A stretch of 64,000 nt of DNA from Montifringilla adamsi (Eukaryota; Chordata; Aves; Passeriformes; Passeridae), in the NCBI GenBank assembly GCA_017590115.1, contig JAGGNK010006482.1, positions 62,001-126,000 of the forward strand, given 5' to 3'. Every line of letters starts with the position of its first letter. Within the stretch, counting starts at the first letter, position 1. Position numbers and translations under genes: made by a program. Below, piece after piece: positions 49,401-60,400 of this stretch. A model generated the notes under the pieces. That model was not told the origin of the DNA and made no database searches. It saw nothing but the letters and a program-made list of their open reading frames with translations.

Positions 49401-50544
49401 GGTGTAAGTGGGTGCGAAAGGTTACCTGAACACCCTGACTTAGCACTGTCTGTGGAAACTGGATTTTCCCCAGTCCCTGTGAAATGGTCTTGCAGTCCCC
49501 TCTGCTGGTGGCAGCTTGCTGGGGAGCTGCACCGTGCCACCACATGGGACCTCGATGGATGCTGCAGGAGAGCCCCGGGGCTTGGAGATCCCCCAGCCCC
49601 ACTGAACAGGCACCGATTCCTCCAGAGACCAGGAGGCTTTCCCTCACCCTCTCTGCATCCTTAGTATGAGCACCTGGCACCTCTGACACAGGACAGCAGC
49701 ACAGGAGAAGGTGAAGACGTTAGCCATGGATAACCTTACAAAAACCTGCCCTGCCTGTGAAAGCTGAGGCATCCTGGTGGGAGCAAAAGATCTTGCCCTA
49801 GGGAATGTATGGTTTGATGGTATGGCTTGAAATGTTTGTTGAGCTTATGACCAAATATCACCTGCGTCTCTTTAAGGCACACAGTCTTGTGTTCCTGAGA
49901 GCCTGGAGCAGGGCTGCGGCAGGCTCTGGCAGCATTACAGCCCTACAGCTTCTCCACCAACTCTGCCATGGCCGCTGGGATCCACTTTCAAAGCAACCAA
50001 AGCAACATTTTCCCCAGAGAGGTAAAAACAGACATTCAGAGTGGGGCTATGCAGAAAGTCAGCGTTGATGAGTCCTGGAGAATGGAACAGAGCCAGCAGC
50101 ACCAGGCAGGGTGGGCTCACAGGGATGTGGGGTTTGAGCACAGCCTGTGATGTGCAGCTGCACATGATGAATAGTGCAAATCTTCTAGCACAGAGGGGAA
50201 GTTTAATTCCTGGGTGCAAAGAGCTGATTTGTGAGGCTGCTGCTGAGAAAGTCTTTTTTACCAGCTAACACTGACCAGCGTGGGCAGTGGAGGCAGAGCT
50301 GGCACAGAACAGTGGATGGCCATGGATGGCAGCGTGCCAGGCTCCCTCCCAGCCTGTGTGAGGAGGAAACCCAAGTGATAACTCTGATAACAGCCCCTGC
50401 TCGTGGCCAGAAGCCCAGGGGCCCTGCATGGGAGGGCAGTTTCTGAAGGAATCATCACTAAAGGGATTACTTTGTATGCAAACTCTGTATGCAAACCACT
50501 GCAAACTCTGTGCTCTGGGGCTAGCATAGACACCATAAAGGGAT

Positions 50545-51399
50545 GTAGTAGAAAAACTAAAGGTTTATTTTTTTTAATAAAATACATCCTTACAAAATAA
50601 CCATTTTTCTCCCAGGCAGAGGGCTGGGCATGGTTCCTGCCAGCTCTCCTTCCTTCCCCTTCTCAATTTGGAACTGTCCAACGGTGCTTCTGGGGCAGAA
50701 GAGGCAGCTGTGCTGTCCCCAGGGTCTTCAGGTGCCAGTGACCTGGCACGGCCCTGGCACACCAGGCAGGTGCAGTGTGAGCCCTTCTGAAGGGCCTGCA
50801 AAGGCAGCAGTCCCAGTGCCCTGCAGCAGGGATGGCAGAGGGCCACAAGATCCCTTAGTCTGACCCATCCACAGCATCATGGCACGTCCCACCACAGGCT
50901 GTGTGCTGGGCCAGCCAGCCCCTGCCTGGCTGCAGGGCACCACCTCCCATGAGCTGGTGCTGGACACTGCTTCTGCTGGTCTAGGGCTGGCCCAGGGAGG
51001 TGACGGGATGGTGACCGAGTTTTAAGAGAAGAGGAGGAGGAGGAAGAGGGGTGCAGGTTTGTCAGTCAGAGTGGATTCTGCTGAGAGAGAGGTGCACAGT
51101 GATTTCTGGTCTTTTGCCCCCCAGTGCCCTTCTTCAAGAGATGCTGCCATCAGAGGTGTGATGTCAGTCCCACATCCTGCATCTGCTGCTGCCCCATTGC
51201 AATTGCTTAAGCTGGGAAGTGCTGACCCCACGTTAGGCAATGCAGCCCACAGCTCAGGTCTCCTCCAAGCCTCCCTGGATCCCTGCTGCCTTCTTGAAAC
51301 CCTCCTGCCTTCCCACGGGCCTTGGGATTGCCCCAAGACCTATAGCCCTCATGCCTGGCAGATGTATGCCAGCAGGGCTGGGGAAACACCACTCACCTC
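50545..51399 (-). other. P2RX1: P2RX1 3' untranslated region (inferred)
   Basis: The region follows the P2RX1 stop codon and runs to about 20 bases past the first good minus-strand AATAAA. It has no conserved coding content. GTGAGT lies three bases after the stop, so an intron in the 3' UTR or an alternative last exon is possible and would change this picture. The cleavage point is an estimate. Confidence 0.5.
50564..50569 (-). terminator. P2RX1: P2RX1 polyadenylation signal AATAAA
   Basis: AATAAA on the minus strand is followed by U-rich sequence (TTTAGTTTTTC) and a GGTGTCTATG stretch, which fits a cleavage site near 50545-50550. It is about 830 bases past the stop codon. Confidence 0.55.
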
Positions 51400-51444
51400 T
51401 CACTGTGTGTTGTCTGGCTTCTTTTCCTTCTTATGCGACTTCGA
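51400..51444 (-). CDS. P2RX1: P2RX1 coding exon 12 (C-terminal tail and stop)
   Basis: After an acceptor AACCCCCAG, 14 codons give [14 protein letters not shown] and a TGA at 51402-51400. The joint with exon 11 is in phase 0. The tail is lysine-rich and unlike human P2X1. A donor consensus GAG|GTGAGT starts immediately after the stop, so the exon might not be the last one of the transcript. It is the least certain P2RX1 exon. Confidence 0.7.
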   Translation of the reverse strand, partial: SKSHKKEKKPDNTQ

Positions 51445-54400
51445 CTGGGGGTTAAATAAGAGAAAACAAGGATTCTTTTACAGACCTACTCCTTTCTAAT
51501 GCCAGGGAAAATGTGACTGGGCAGCAACTCCTAACTCTCAGTGTATATGCTTATTTTCAGATTAACTTGGGGGGGGAACTGTTTTTTGTCCTTTTAAAGG
51601 CCATGAAACATTCTATGGTCATGGAGATATTCTCAAAGAGCAGAAAAAGAGACATTTTCTAGTTTGCTAAAGCACAGATCTGCCCCTGCTTCCCTTAAAG
51701 CAATGCAAGTGTCACCAGATATTGGAATATCTGGGGTTAAAGGCAGAGAATAAAGTTATTAACAATGAGTCACACACAACATCTCAGTAATTTTGGAGAG
51801 AAGATTCATGGATCCCAGTCTCCAACAATCCCAAGGGCTCAGGAAGGCGCCTGGTTGCCCCTCAGCGTGGATGTTTGTGTTACAGCATCATTACTCATGC
51901 ACACATCCACACACACCCCCGCAAGAGCGTCTGCAGGGCAGGCACTCGCTGTTACTTACAGGCTCCTGTTCTGCATATTTGAATTTCTTCTGTTTGTAAT
52001 AGTCTCGTCCGTGGAGAAAATGCAGCAGGAGCAGGTCACAGAGGACAGAGGCCTTAAATCAAAGTGCAGTTAGGTTTGGAGTTGCCCTCCAAGATTACCT
52101 GGACCACTGTGTACTTCCAGTTTTTCCCAGTTTGCCCCACAATTTAGGGTCACTTCTGCTTGATCCCACAACATGGCAGTTGCTGAAGTCTCCGAGTGTC
52201 CGTTTAGGACAGAAGTGAAGTGTGCTGTGTTCAATAGTTGGTGATTTAAGCCAACAGAAATTAAATATTTCCCCTTTAGGTAAGTGCAGAGCACAACACC
52301 CTTTGAGCTGTTCCAAGTCTTTAACAACCATAACCAAATCAGATGCTGGGTTTCTGTCCTGAATGAAATACTGCCAGTCACCTGCAGACCCTCCCTCAGT
52401 GCCAGCTCTAACTTGAAACTATCAGGATACCAATACCTGCCAAGAGATCCAGCCTTCCCTTCATCAGCAGGGCAGAATTCACATCAGCCAGAGACCAGCA
52501 GGAATCTATTTTCCTGGGCTGGCAAGGCAGGAGAGCACCTCCTTTCCCCCTTTTGCTCATCCTCTGATTCCCTGAGCAGTAGCCAGTATTTCACTACAGC
52601 TCAAGGACACTTCCCACGGATGTCACAGGCAAGAAGAATAATTTGAGAGTCTCCATATAGAGGCTGGAAATATCTGAACTTACCACTCCAAAAATACCAA
52701 TTCCAGAGCCAATTGTGGTCATGGTCGGGATGATGTCAAATTTGCCTGCCTGGTTAAAGTCAGAGAAAATAGGTGATAAGTTACAGTCAGCCCGGGGTGG
52801 GGGGAAAAAGGGTGCTGTAGCTGTAGGTGGGGCTCAGCAAAAGGGCCTCACAGCAACCCAAACCACAACCACAGCACACTGAGAAACAGGAGCTGGGAAA
52901 GAGCTGGTCAAACAGAAAAATATTGTAGGTTGGTTTTAGGCTGAAATAAATTGAACTTACTTTTTTTTTTTTTCCTGTATTTTTAACATAAAAAACCCAA
53001 CCAAAACCAAGCAACCAAACAAAAGTATACACTTTGAATATTCTCCATGGGAACACAATAGGGAAAGCCTTCTCTCCCAGTGGGAAGAAAATGACAAAAC
53101 AGAAAAATGCAAATGTTCAGCTTTTGGAAATACCAAGTAAAGATTTTGAGTTTCCACAGGTCCCCCCCACTCCCATCTCAAAGTTTTTTAGACAAAACCA
53201 CTGATCAAGCCACAGCTGAAAGACGTGACCTATAAAACATGTTTTCCTCCTGTCTTCCCTTCCCCAGTATTTCCCAAGGGTCCCTGTGAGCAGGCCAGCA
53301 CCCAAGGAAAGCATTCACTCTAGTTTTCCTACACCACAGGACCCTGGTGCTGTGTTACAGAGCTGGTCTCTTCCCAAGGACATGGCACTGCTGTCCCAGG
53401 GATCCAGAGGATCCACCCTTACCTTGCCATTCACCAGAATGTCGAGCCGGATCCCAAACACCTTGTAGAGTGTCCTTTTTTCCATCCCATCTTCTTTGTA
53501 GTATTTGGCATATCTGTGCAATTGGATGGTGAGTGTTAATGGTCTGCCAGGGTGTCTAACAGCCCCTGCAACCCTGCAGCATTGGGATCTTGGACAAAGA
53601 TCTGGGAATGTGCTATCACAGACCTGCTCCTGACCTTCTCCTTAAACCCCCTGAAGGAGCTGGGCTGTTGGTACCTCTCCTCTCTGTGCCTCAGTTTTCC
53701 TGCCTGCAGGTTGGAGTTCCAGCTCCTGCTCCTGCTTGATCTGTTGTCCCCAGGTTCTGCATGCAGCAGATAGTGAAGCACTAGTGACAGAGTCACACAG
53801 AGCAGAGGATACAGACTATGAGAACACGTGAGATGATCCTACACCATCTCCAGTCTTTCAAGGGACTTCCCAAAAGCTTAGCCAAGAAGGAGAGCCTGCA
53901 AGGGAGAGGAGATGGAAAGGAAACGGGACAATTTTCAAGCCAAGGGGTGTATTATCACTTTTCTCATGCCATTTAAAAGAGCACTGGTACTGCTGCCTGG
54001 CCCTGCAAAGCTAGTGAGTATTTTGAAGGACAGTCTCTGGCCTTCCACCATCTCTTGAGTGGGAACCTGAAAGATGTGACCTCTGAATTACACTTGGAGA
54101 ATTAGCAGGTATTTCCTTACCTGAAGTTGAACCCTGGTGAAACATTGCTGTCATCGTTGTAAAGGCCATGGAACTGGTAAATGGGTTTGCAGTACCGCAG
54201 GGGCCAGTCGAGGTCACAGTTCCAGTCTATGGTGATGCCCACCACTCCACCCTGCAGCCAAGAGTGGAGTCACGAGGTTGCCCCTCCTTGGACCTGGCCC
54301 ACACAAAGAAATGCTTTCCCTCCTCATAGATGTCCTGTCTCGATGGCATGAGGTGTCCTGGCTCTCCAGATGCATGGTCCCCACTGCTGCCTCAGCCTTC

Positions 54401-57400
54401 CTGAGCAGCCCTGGCTTTGTGGCCAGTACATAACCCCTTGCAGAGGCTCTTGTTTCTGTCCTGAGTGCTGGATACACAAATAAATTCATGCCTTCTTGTT
54501 CCTGATCAGAATCCTGTGCCCAAGGCATGGTCCTGAGAAACAGTGCTCACCACAGATTCCTCCTGGTCCTCATGAGACAGCCTTCCCTTGCCTTGATAAC
54601 GCCCAAGGAATATGCAGGAGTCCCTCCTCCCTCCTGAGCTCACTCCAGGCTGTAAATAGCTGTGACCCAGAGTCTTGTATTTTTGCACCTTTAATATATA
54701 GAATCTTAGAATTTTTTGGGTTGGAAGGGACCATAAAGACTATCTTGTTCCAAACCCTGCCATGAGCAGGGACACTTTCTACTAGACCAGTTTTCTCCAG
54801 GTCCTGTCCAACCTGGCCAGGAGGGGGGCAGCCATAGCTTCTCTGGGCCCAATCTGATCCAATCCATGCAATAAATGTTCATATATGTAAGCCTCTGATT
54901 TTATTCAATGCCTAGCAAAGTTATCACAAGGTTTTGCAGTGCAGAGATAGCAGATACTCCCACACAGCAGCCTGAGGAGTGTTAGGCAAAGCTGCATTTT
55001 GGAGCCAGGGGAAAGGCTGCAGTTAACACTGTGCTATGACCAATATTTGACCATCAGCTGGGATTTCCAAGCTCAGTCAGATGGGATTTGGCCACACAGG
55101 TCTAGTTATTCACTGTTCAAATTAAAACAAGCTGAACCCTGGGATTTACTGCCAGTGGGTCAAATCTTCTCAAGAGTTTCCATGAAAAATGTAAATATTA
55201 GGCCATGTCCAAGGAGATTCATAATCTTTATGAAATAATTCTGACACTTTTGTTTTCTCAAGAATTCTTGAGAAAACTGAAAATCATCTCAACAGCTGGG
55301 GATGATTGCACTGTTGAGTGTCCCTCTCCCATCAACAGCAAGGAACATAATTTGAAATTGAAGTACCTTAACAGCCAGAAAGGTAAAATTCTGACCCGAT
55401 TCCTTCACTATGTATCCCAGTTCAAACACAGGACACAGGGAGTCAGTGACTTTGTGATAGGTGCATTTCTTCAGGTACTGCTTGGTAACGCTCTCAACCA
55501 AGTTGCGCCTGTGAATGAAAAGAGAGTGAGAAAAATTCTCAGTAACAATAATTTGGGGGGGGAAAAACCTCTGTAAGTCCCTTGCCCAGTCCATGTCACT
55601 CCTATTCACATGCCACTTGTCCATAGGCTCTGCTAGGCAGTGTTCTGAGCTCCAGCAATTCTTATCTGGGACACCTCAGGGATAGTGAGTGTATTCCACA
55701 TGTTTAGCTGGAGTTTGCTATCTCCTACAGCAAGGGTTAAAAGGAAAGCGCAACTTCTTGCCTTCCATCCCACTCTGCTCTTTTGCCCAAAACCATCCTG
55801 TCTGTGAAGCCTGTGGTTTTATAAGACTTGTGCCTTGCTCAGACTGATCCCATCGCTGATGCTCAGCAGTAAATTGTCAGCAGTGATTAAAGGCAGGAAG
55901 TTTCCCCACAGCAGCCAGCCTGGCCACCCTCACTGCCAGGACCTGCTCCCTCTCTGTGTCCTCTTCAGCCTGTGCTTGCTTAGGCCACCTCTCCTTGCAG
56001 CTGGGAGAGATCCCCACTCCCAGCCACCTCTTGGGAGGTGTGAGGTCAGCCCAGCACTTTGCCAAGCATGCTGGCTGCCAGGACATTTAACCTTGGCTGC
56101 AGTGCAGGGACAAGATCAGCTTAGACAGAAGAATCCGCTGTCTACAGCGCAAATAGCTTCTGTTAATTTGTTCCAAATCAGATATATGGTCAGTGCCATC
56201 ACAAATCCTCTTACAAGTGTGCCTTCAGCCAGCAGCATTTCCCCCAGTGCTGCCAGGAAGGGGCCAATCCCACCCTTTGCTGAAACAGGTGGGATCTGTG
56301 ATGTTAAGGTGTGAATACCACATTAAGGGGGACTCTGGGGCACCAAGCTTATCCTGGCCATGTGGTATTTTAATTTTGTCTTCAGAGAAGAAAAATGAAA
56401 AATCAGAGTAACTGATTTGCAACTTGTGAGGGTAACTCAGGAGAGGTTAATTCCAGAAATCTTTCCAGTAACTAAGGCTACCAGCTGAGGTGGAACAGAT
56501 TTGGGAGGGAAATGTCTCAGTTCCTATGAGCTAATATGGGGTTCAGTGCAGCAGTTAGAGTAGTCCTGGGATCGCTGGAGGTAGGCAATCCTCTATACCA
56601 AGCATCCAGTCACACCCATCCAGCTGAGCCCACAGCTGGAGGAACTGACCAGGATTCATCCCCCCAAACCTCTCCTCACCTGGACACCTTGAACTTGGGG
56701 AAGGTGATACTGTTCTTGATGAACAAGGTGAACTTCTCTGCTTCTGACAGCAGGGCAGGGCTGAAAAACACAAGTGTAGACATGTGTCCATCACTTGGCT
56801 CTCCAGGCTCTAGAGAAAGCTCCATTTGGTGGAAATTCAGCCAAACTGAGACAAGCAGACCCAGAAAACTGGTGGTCTCATCCCTTCCCTTTCTGGTCTT
56901 TCACAACACAGGCTGTCCTGGCCACGTGCCATAGAGCCCCAACTTGATCTGCTCCACACCAGGTGCAGCTGGGATGGGAAAGAGAGCAACAACACCATTC
57001 CTTACCTGGGAACATGGTAATCAACTTCAACAGGGCACCAGCCAAAGATCTCACAGGTCTTCACAGTGCTGTTGAAGCGTACACACTTGCCAGTCATGAG
57101 CCCTGTGGGGGAGACAGCTGCTCACACCCCTGGATCCTGTGAAATCTCAGCTCATGCTGGGATGGATGGGATCTGGTTGGGGCTTCAGCTCTGCCAAGGG
57201 CATTCAAGACACAAAATGCTCAGGGCTTTGGCACCTTTCTAAACCAGGAAATTAGTTGTGGCCTCTCAGCTCAGGGCAGTGGTTTTTCTTACAGTACTAT
57301 ACAAGGCAGCAGCTGGGAATTTTTCTTGTTAAAACACACCTAAGAAAATGCTGAGCTGATAAGAGGACAACAGTTTGGGGGAAATGGCTTAGTCCTGATT

Positions 57401-60400
57401 AACCTTTTGTCCTGATTAACCTTTTGTTTGCAGCTCAGGTATCTTTCAAAAGAGCACAGCTGGACCAGCCCACGTGGGACCTTCAACCAGCATGTCAGAG
57501 GTTTTCCTGTTCAAAGCAGGTCCCCCAGCCAGGTGACACCCCAGCCAGGCAGCTTTTCTCAGTGTTGTCTCACCAGATACACCAGGAGCGTGTGCCATAC
57601 CTTGTCCCTGGCGGCTGTATTTCCCTTTGCTGCAGTCACTGTCCTGTGTGCACAGCCCGGCATCTGGCAGCTGTTTGGAGAAAGCAGCCACCTCTTAGCG
57701 TCCCACCCTGCAGCTTCAATCCCCCTGTCCCTCCTGCCTCACCAGACAGCATTTTTCTTGAGGGATACACTGCTCAACTGCAGCCAGAGCCTTGTTCATA
57801 CACTGCTTCCCAACCAAGGCTGTCCAGATAAATCAGGAAAAAAGGGGCAATTTTTTTCACTCCAGGTGGATGCTTTCATTTAATCCTCAAATTTGCTCTG
57901 CTTGATCATCTCAAAGGAAAGAAAACTTAAATGGATGCCACTGTTTTTCAGCAGAATAGAAGTCTTCACACAGCACGCAGGAGTCCAGAACATTAAACAT
58001 GGGGCCAGGCTCTGGCTTTTACTAAACCTCTCAGTGTCAGAAAAAGTCACCCAGTGACACCACCACAATCTCCTTGAATTACAGAAGCTTATCCCACTAT
58101 AGGAAGCCGATGCGTTTACCTCTGGGCAGGTTCCTTGTTTCTGTCCAGGAGTAACAATGAAGTTGGTCATCACCACAAACGAGTTGTCCCCCTGTGGAGA
58201 CACAGCCAACGAGCTCACAGCCAGCACAGGGTCTCCTCTGTGAGGAGCCTCTCCCTCGGTGGGGACCTGCAGTGCCACCAGCCCCAGGGACACTGGAAGA
58301 CCCCGCTTGCTGCCTGAGATAGTGCTCCAGAGGCACTGGAGGAATCTTGATCCTCTTGGAGGCAGCCTCAAATGTGCCTCCTCAGCCACAGCGAGTCCCA
58401 AGTACCAAATGCTCCCCAGGGAGAACCTGGGCAGAAGTTTGTGACAGGAGCAACCTCCTTTCCATCACAGAGACACCCTGTCGTGGAAAGCTCCATGGAA
58501 AGCCTATGCCAAGGACCCATGTGCACCCCAGCACATGAGGAAAAGCAGCCACTGGGACAAAAGCAAATCCCTAACCCACCCACCCTGACTCCTTACCTGG
58601 GGTGGGAAAACATAGTCCACCACATCCCAGATGTGAGGACCCAGGACACTCTCGTTGGTCAGTGTCAGCCCTTTCAACTTCACTGAGACCGAGCTGACGA
58701 TGCTGTCCTGAGACTGGTAGCCCTTCTCGTAGAGGAACACCCACCTGGACAGGGAAAGGTGGCAGGGTGAGCATGCCGCCAGCACTGCTCCACTGGCCCA
58801 ATCCTCAGCACAGACCTGTGGGCTGGGACTTTTTCTACCAAGTCTCACCTGGGGAATCATTTGCCAAGTTTCTTCCCGCTGAATGAGGGACATGTTGCTG
58901 AAATTTCCTACCCTTTGCCTGAGGCATGTGGTAGCTACAGGACCCGACCTCCATGCCAGGATGGTGTGTTCTGGGGACTGGGACACATTTTGTGGCTGAG
59001 GGTGTGTGATGGCAGGTGGAGCACAGCAGCCATCAGTCATTTAGTGTTAAAGCCTATGACAGGTTTGCAGCTTGCTGGTCTCAATAACCTACCCCAGCAC
59101 TCCTGATCTCCTGATCCACTGCAGAGAAACTCTCCAAAACCCAATGCCAAGGCCAACAGAGAGCTGAGTCTGGACACGGTTCACATCCAGAGCCACTGTT
59201 CCCCATCCAGCAGAGGGAATGAGGAGCAATGGCCCAGTGTGCAAAAGGGCTGCAGGAGCAGGGTTAGGGACACTGATGTGGCCAGAACAGGGCTCTGCCT
59301 GCCTTTCTCAGCCCATCACACAGTCATTAGGGCAGACTCCTGACACTATTTAACCTAGAGCATAAACAAGCTGCCGCTGGATTAACTCTGACTCAGGGAG
59401 ACTATAAACATGGGCAAGCAACCATTTCGGGTAGTGCTCCCGGCGCCGCAGAGCATTCTCGGCACTAAAAAAGGAGCGATCTGGATTTTGTCCCCACTAC
59501 CGCAGGCATCGGTCCCGCTGGCTGTGACAGAGGCAGCAGCTACCCATGGGACAGCCCATGACACCAGCCTGCTGTGTCAACCTCGCCTCTGACAGCTGGC
59601 TGATGGGCAGAGGGGAAAATGGGGAATCCCAGGTGCTCTCTGGAGGTTTTCTGTTTGGTGCTGGACCTTGTGGGGACTTCTCGGAGAGGGAGCAGCCACA
59701 TCTGCATCCTGTGACTGAGGGCAAGAAGACCTCAGGGATAGCATCTGCTCCAGTGCCTGGGGATGGGAGCAGAAATTCAACACTGCTGCCACCCCAGCTG
59801 GGACACCCAGCTCCAACATCCTCTCCAAGGCAGAAGATCATACTGGGTTACACTGGTTACAGTGGGCATCATCCCTGATGCCCTCAGGGCTGCAGAAGGA
59901 TGTGAACTGGGCAGCAGCAGGGGCAGAAGGTTTCTCTAGATCAACCTCCAGCACAGACTCTGCTGCTGACCTTATTCCCCTCTGGCAGAGCTGACTATGG
60001 GCACACAGGGCTGGGCAGCCCCACCTTCCCTGCAGCAAAGCCAAGGTCATGACAAACAAAACCATTTCCCATGAGGCTGTAAATGCTGCAGCAAGTCCTG
60101 CCCAGGTTGTAAAAGTCCCCTAGTGTCACTCCCTGATGTGGCAGAGCCACCAAGCCCTCTTCCCTTGCTGGCCTCATCCTGTGGCTCAGCCCACAGCTCC
60201 TTGCATGCAAGAATTCAGGAAGTGAAACCCAGAAAGGGCCCGGCATCTCCTGGGCAGCAGTGATACCACCTTATCACAGTCATCACAGGAAAAAACTGCT
60301 CCCCAGGGGTGACACGGGGACTCACAGGGGGGTTGGCCCCACTCCTGTGCACTGATGGCATTGCCCATTTCCATGGGCATCCCATGCCTGCTATGAAGGG

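Larger units (their letters stand above)
44511..50544. other. intergenic region between P2RX1 and CAMKK1
   Basis: No coding exon was recognised on either strand. The longest frame is 139 codons on the minus strand near 49.3-49.7 kb and matches nothing I know. Contents are a plus-oriented CR1 tail near 45.7 kb, a 13-bp direct repeat near 46.4 kb, a CpG-bearing segment near 49.35-49.43 kb and otherwise unremarkable AT-moderate DNA. It should contain distal regulatory DNA of CAMKK1. Confidence 0.7.

Noticed and set aside
50575..50580. plus-strand AATAAA as a terminator of a plus-strand gene
   Set aside because: No plus-strand gene precedes it. It is a by-product of the A/T-rich stretch that carries the minus-strand P2RX1 signal.
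59410..59592. 60-codon plus-strand frame just after a TATA box
   Set aside because: Short and unrecognised. The DNA around it is better treated as a possible regulatory element than as a gene.
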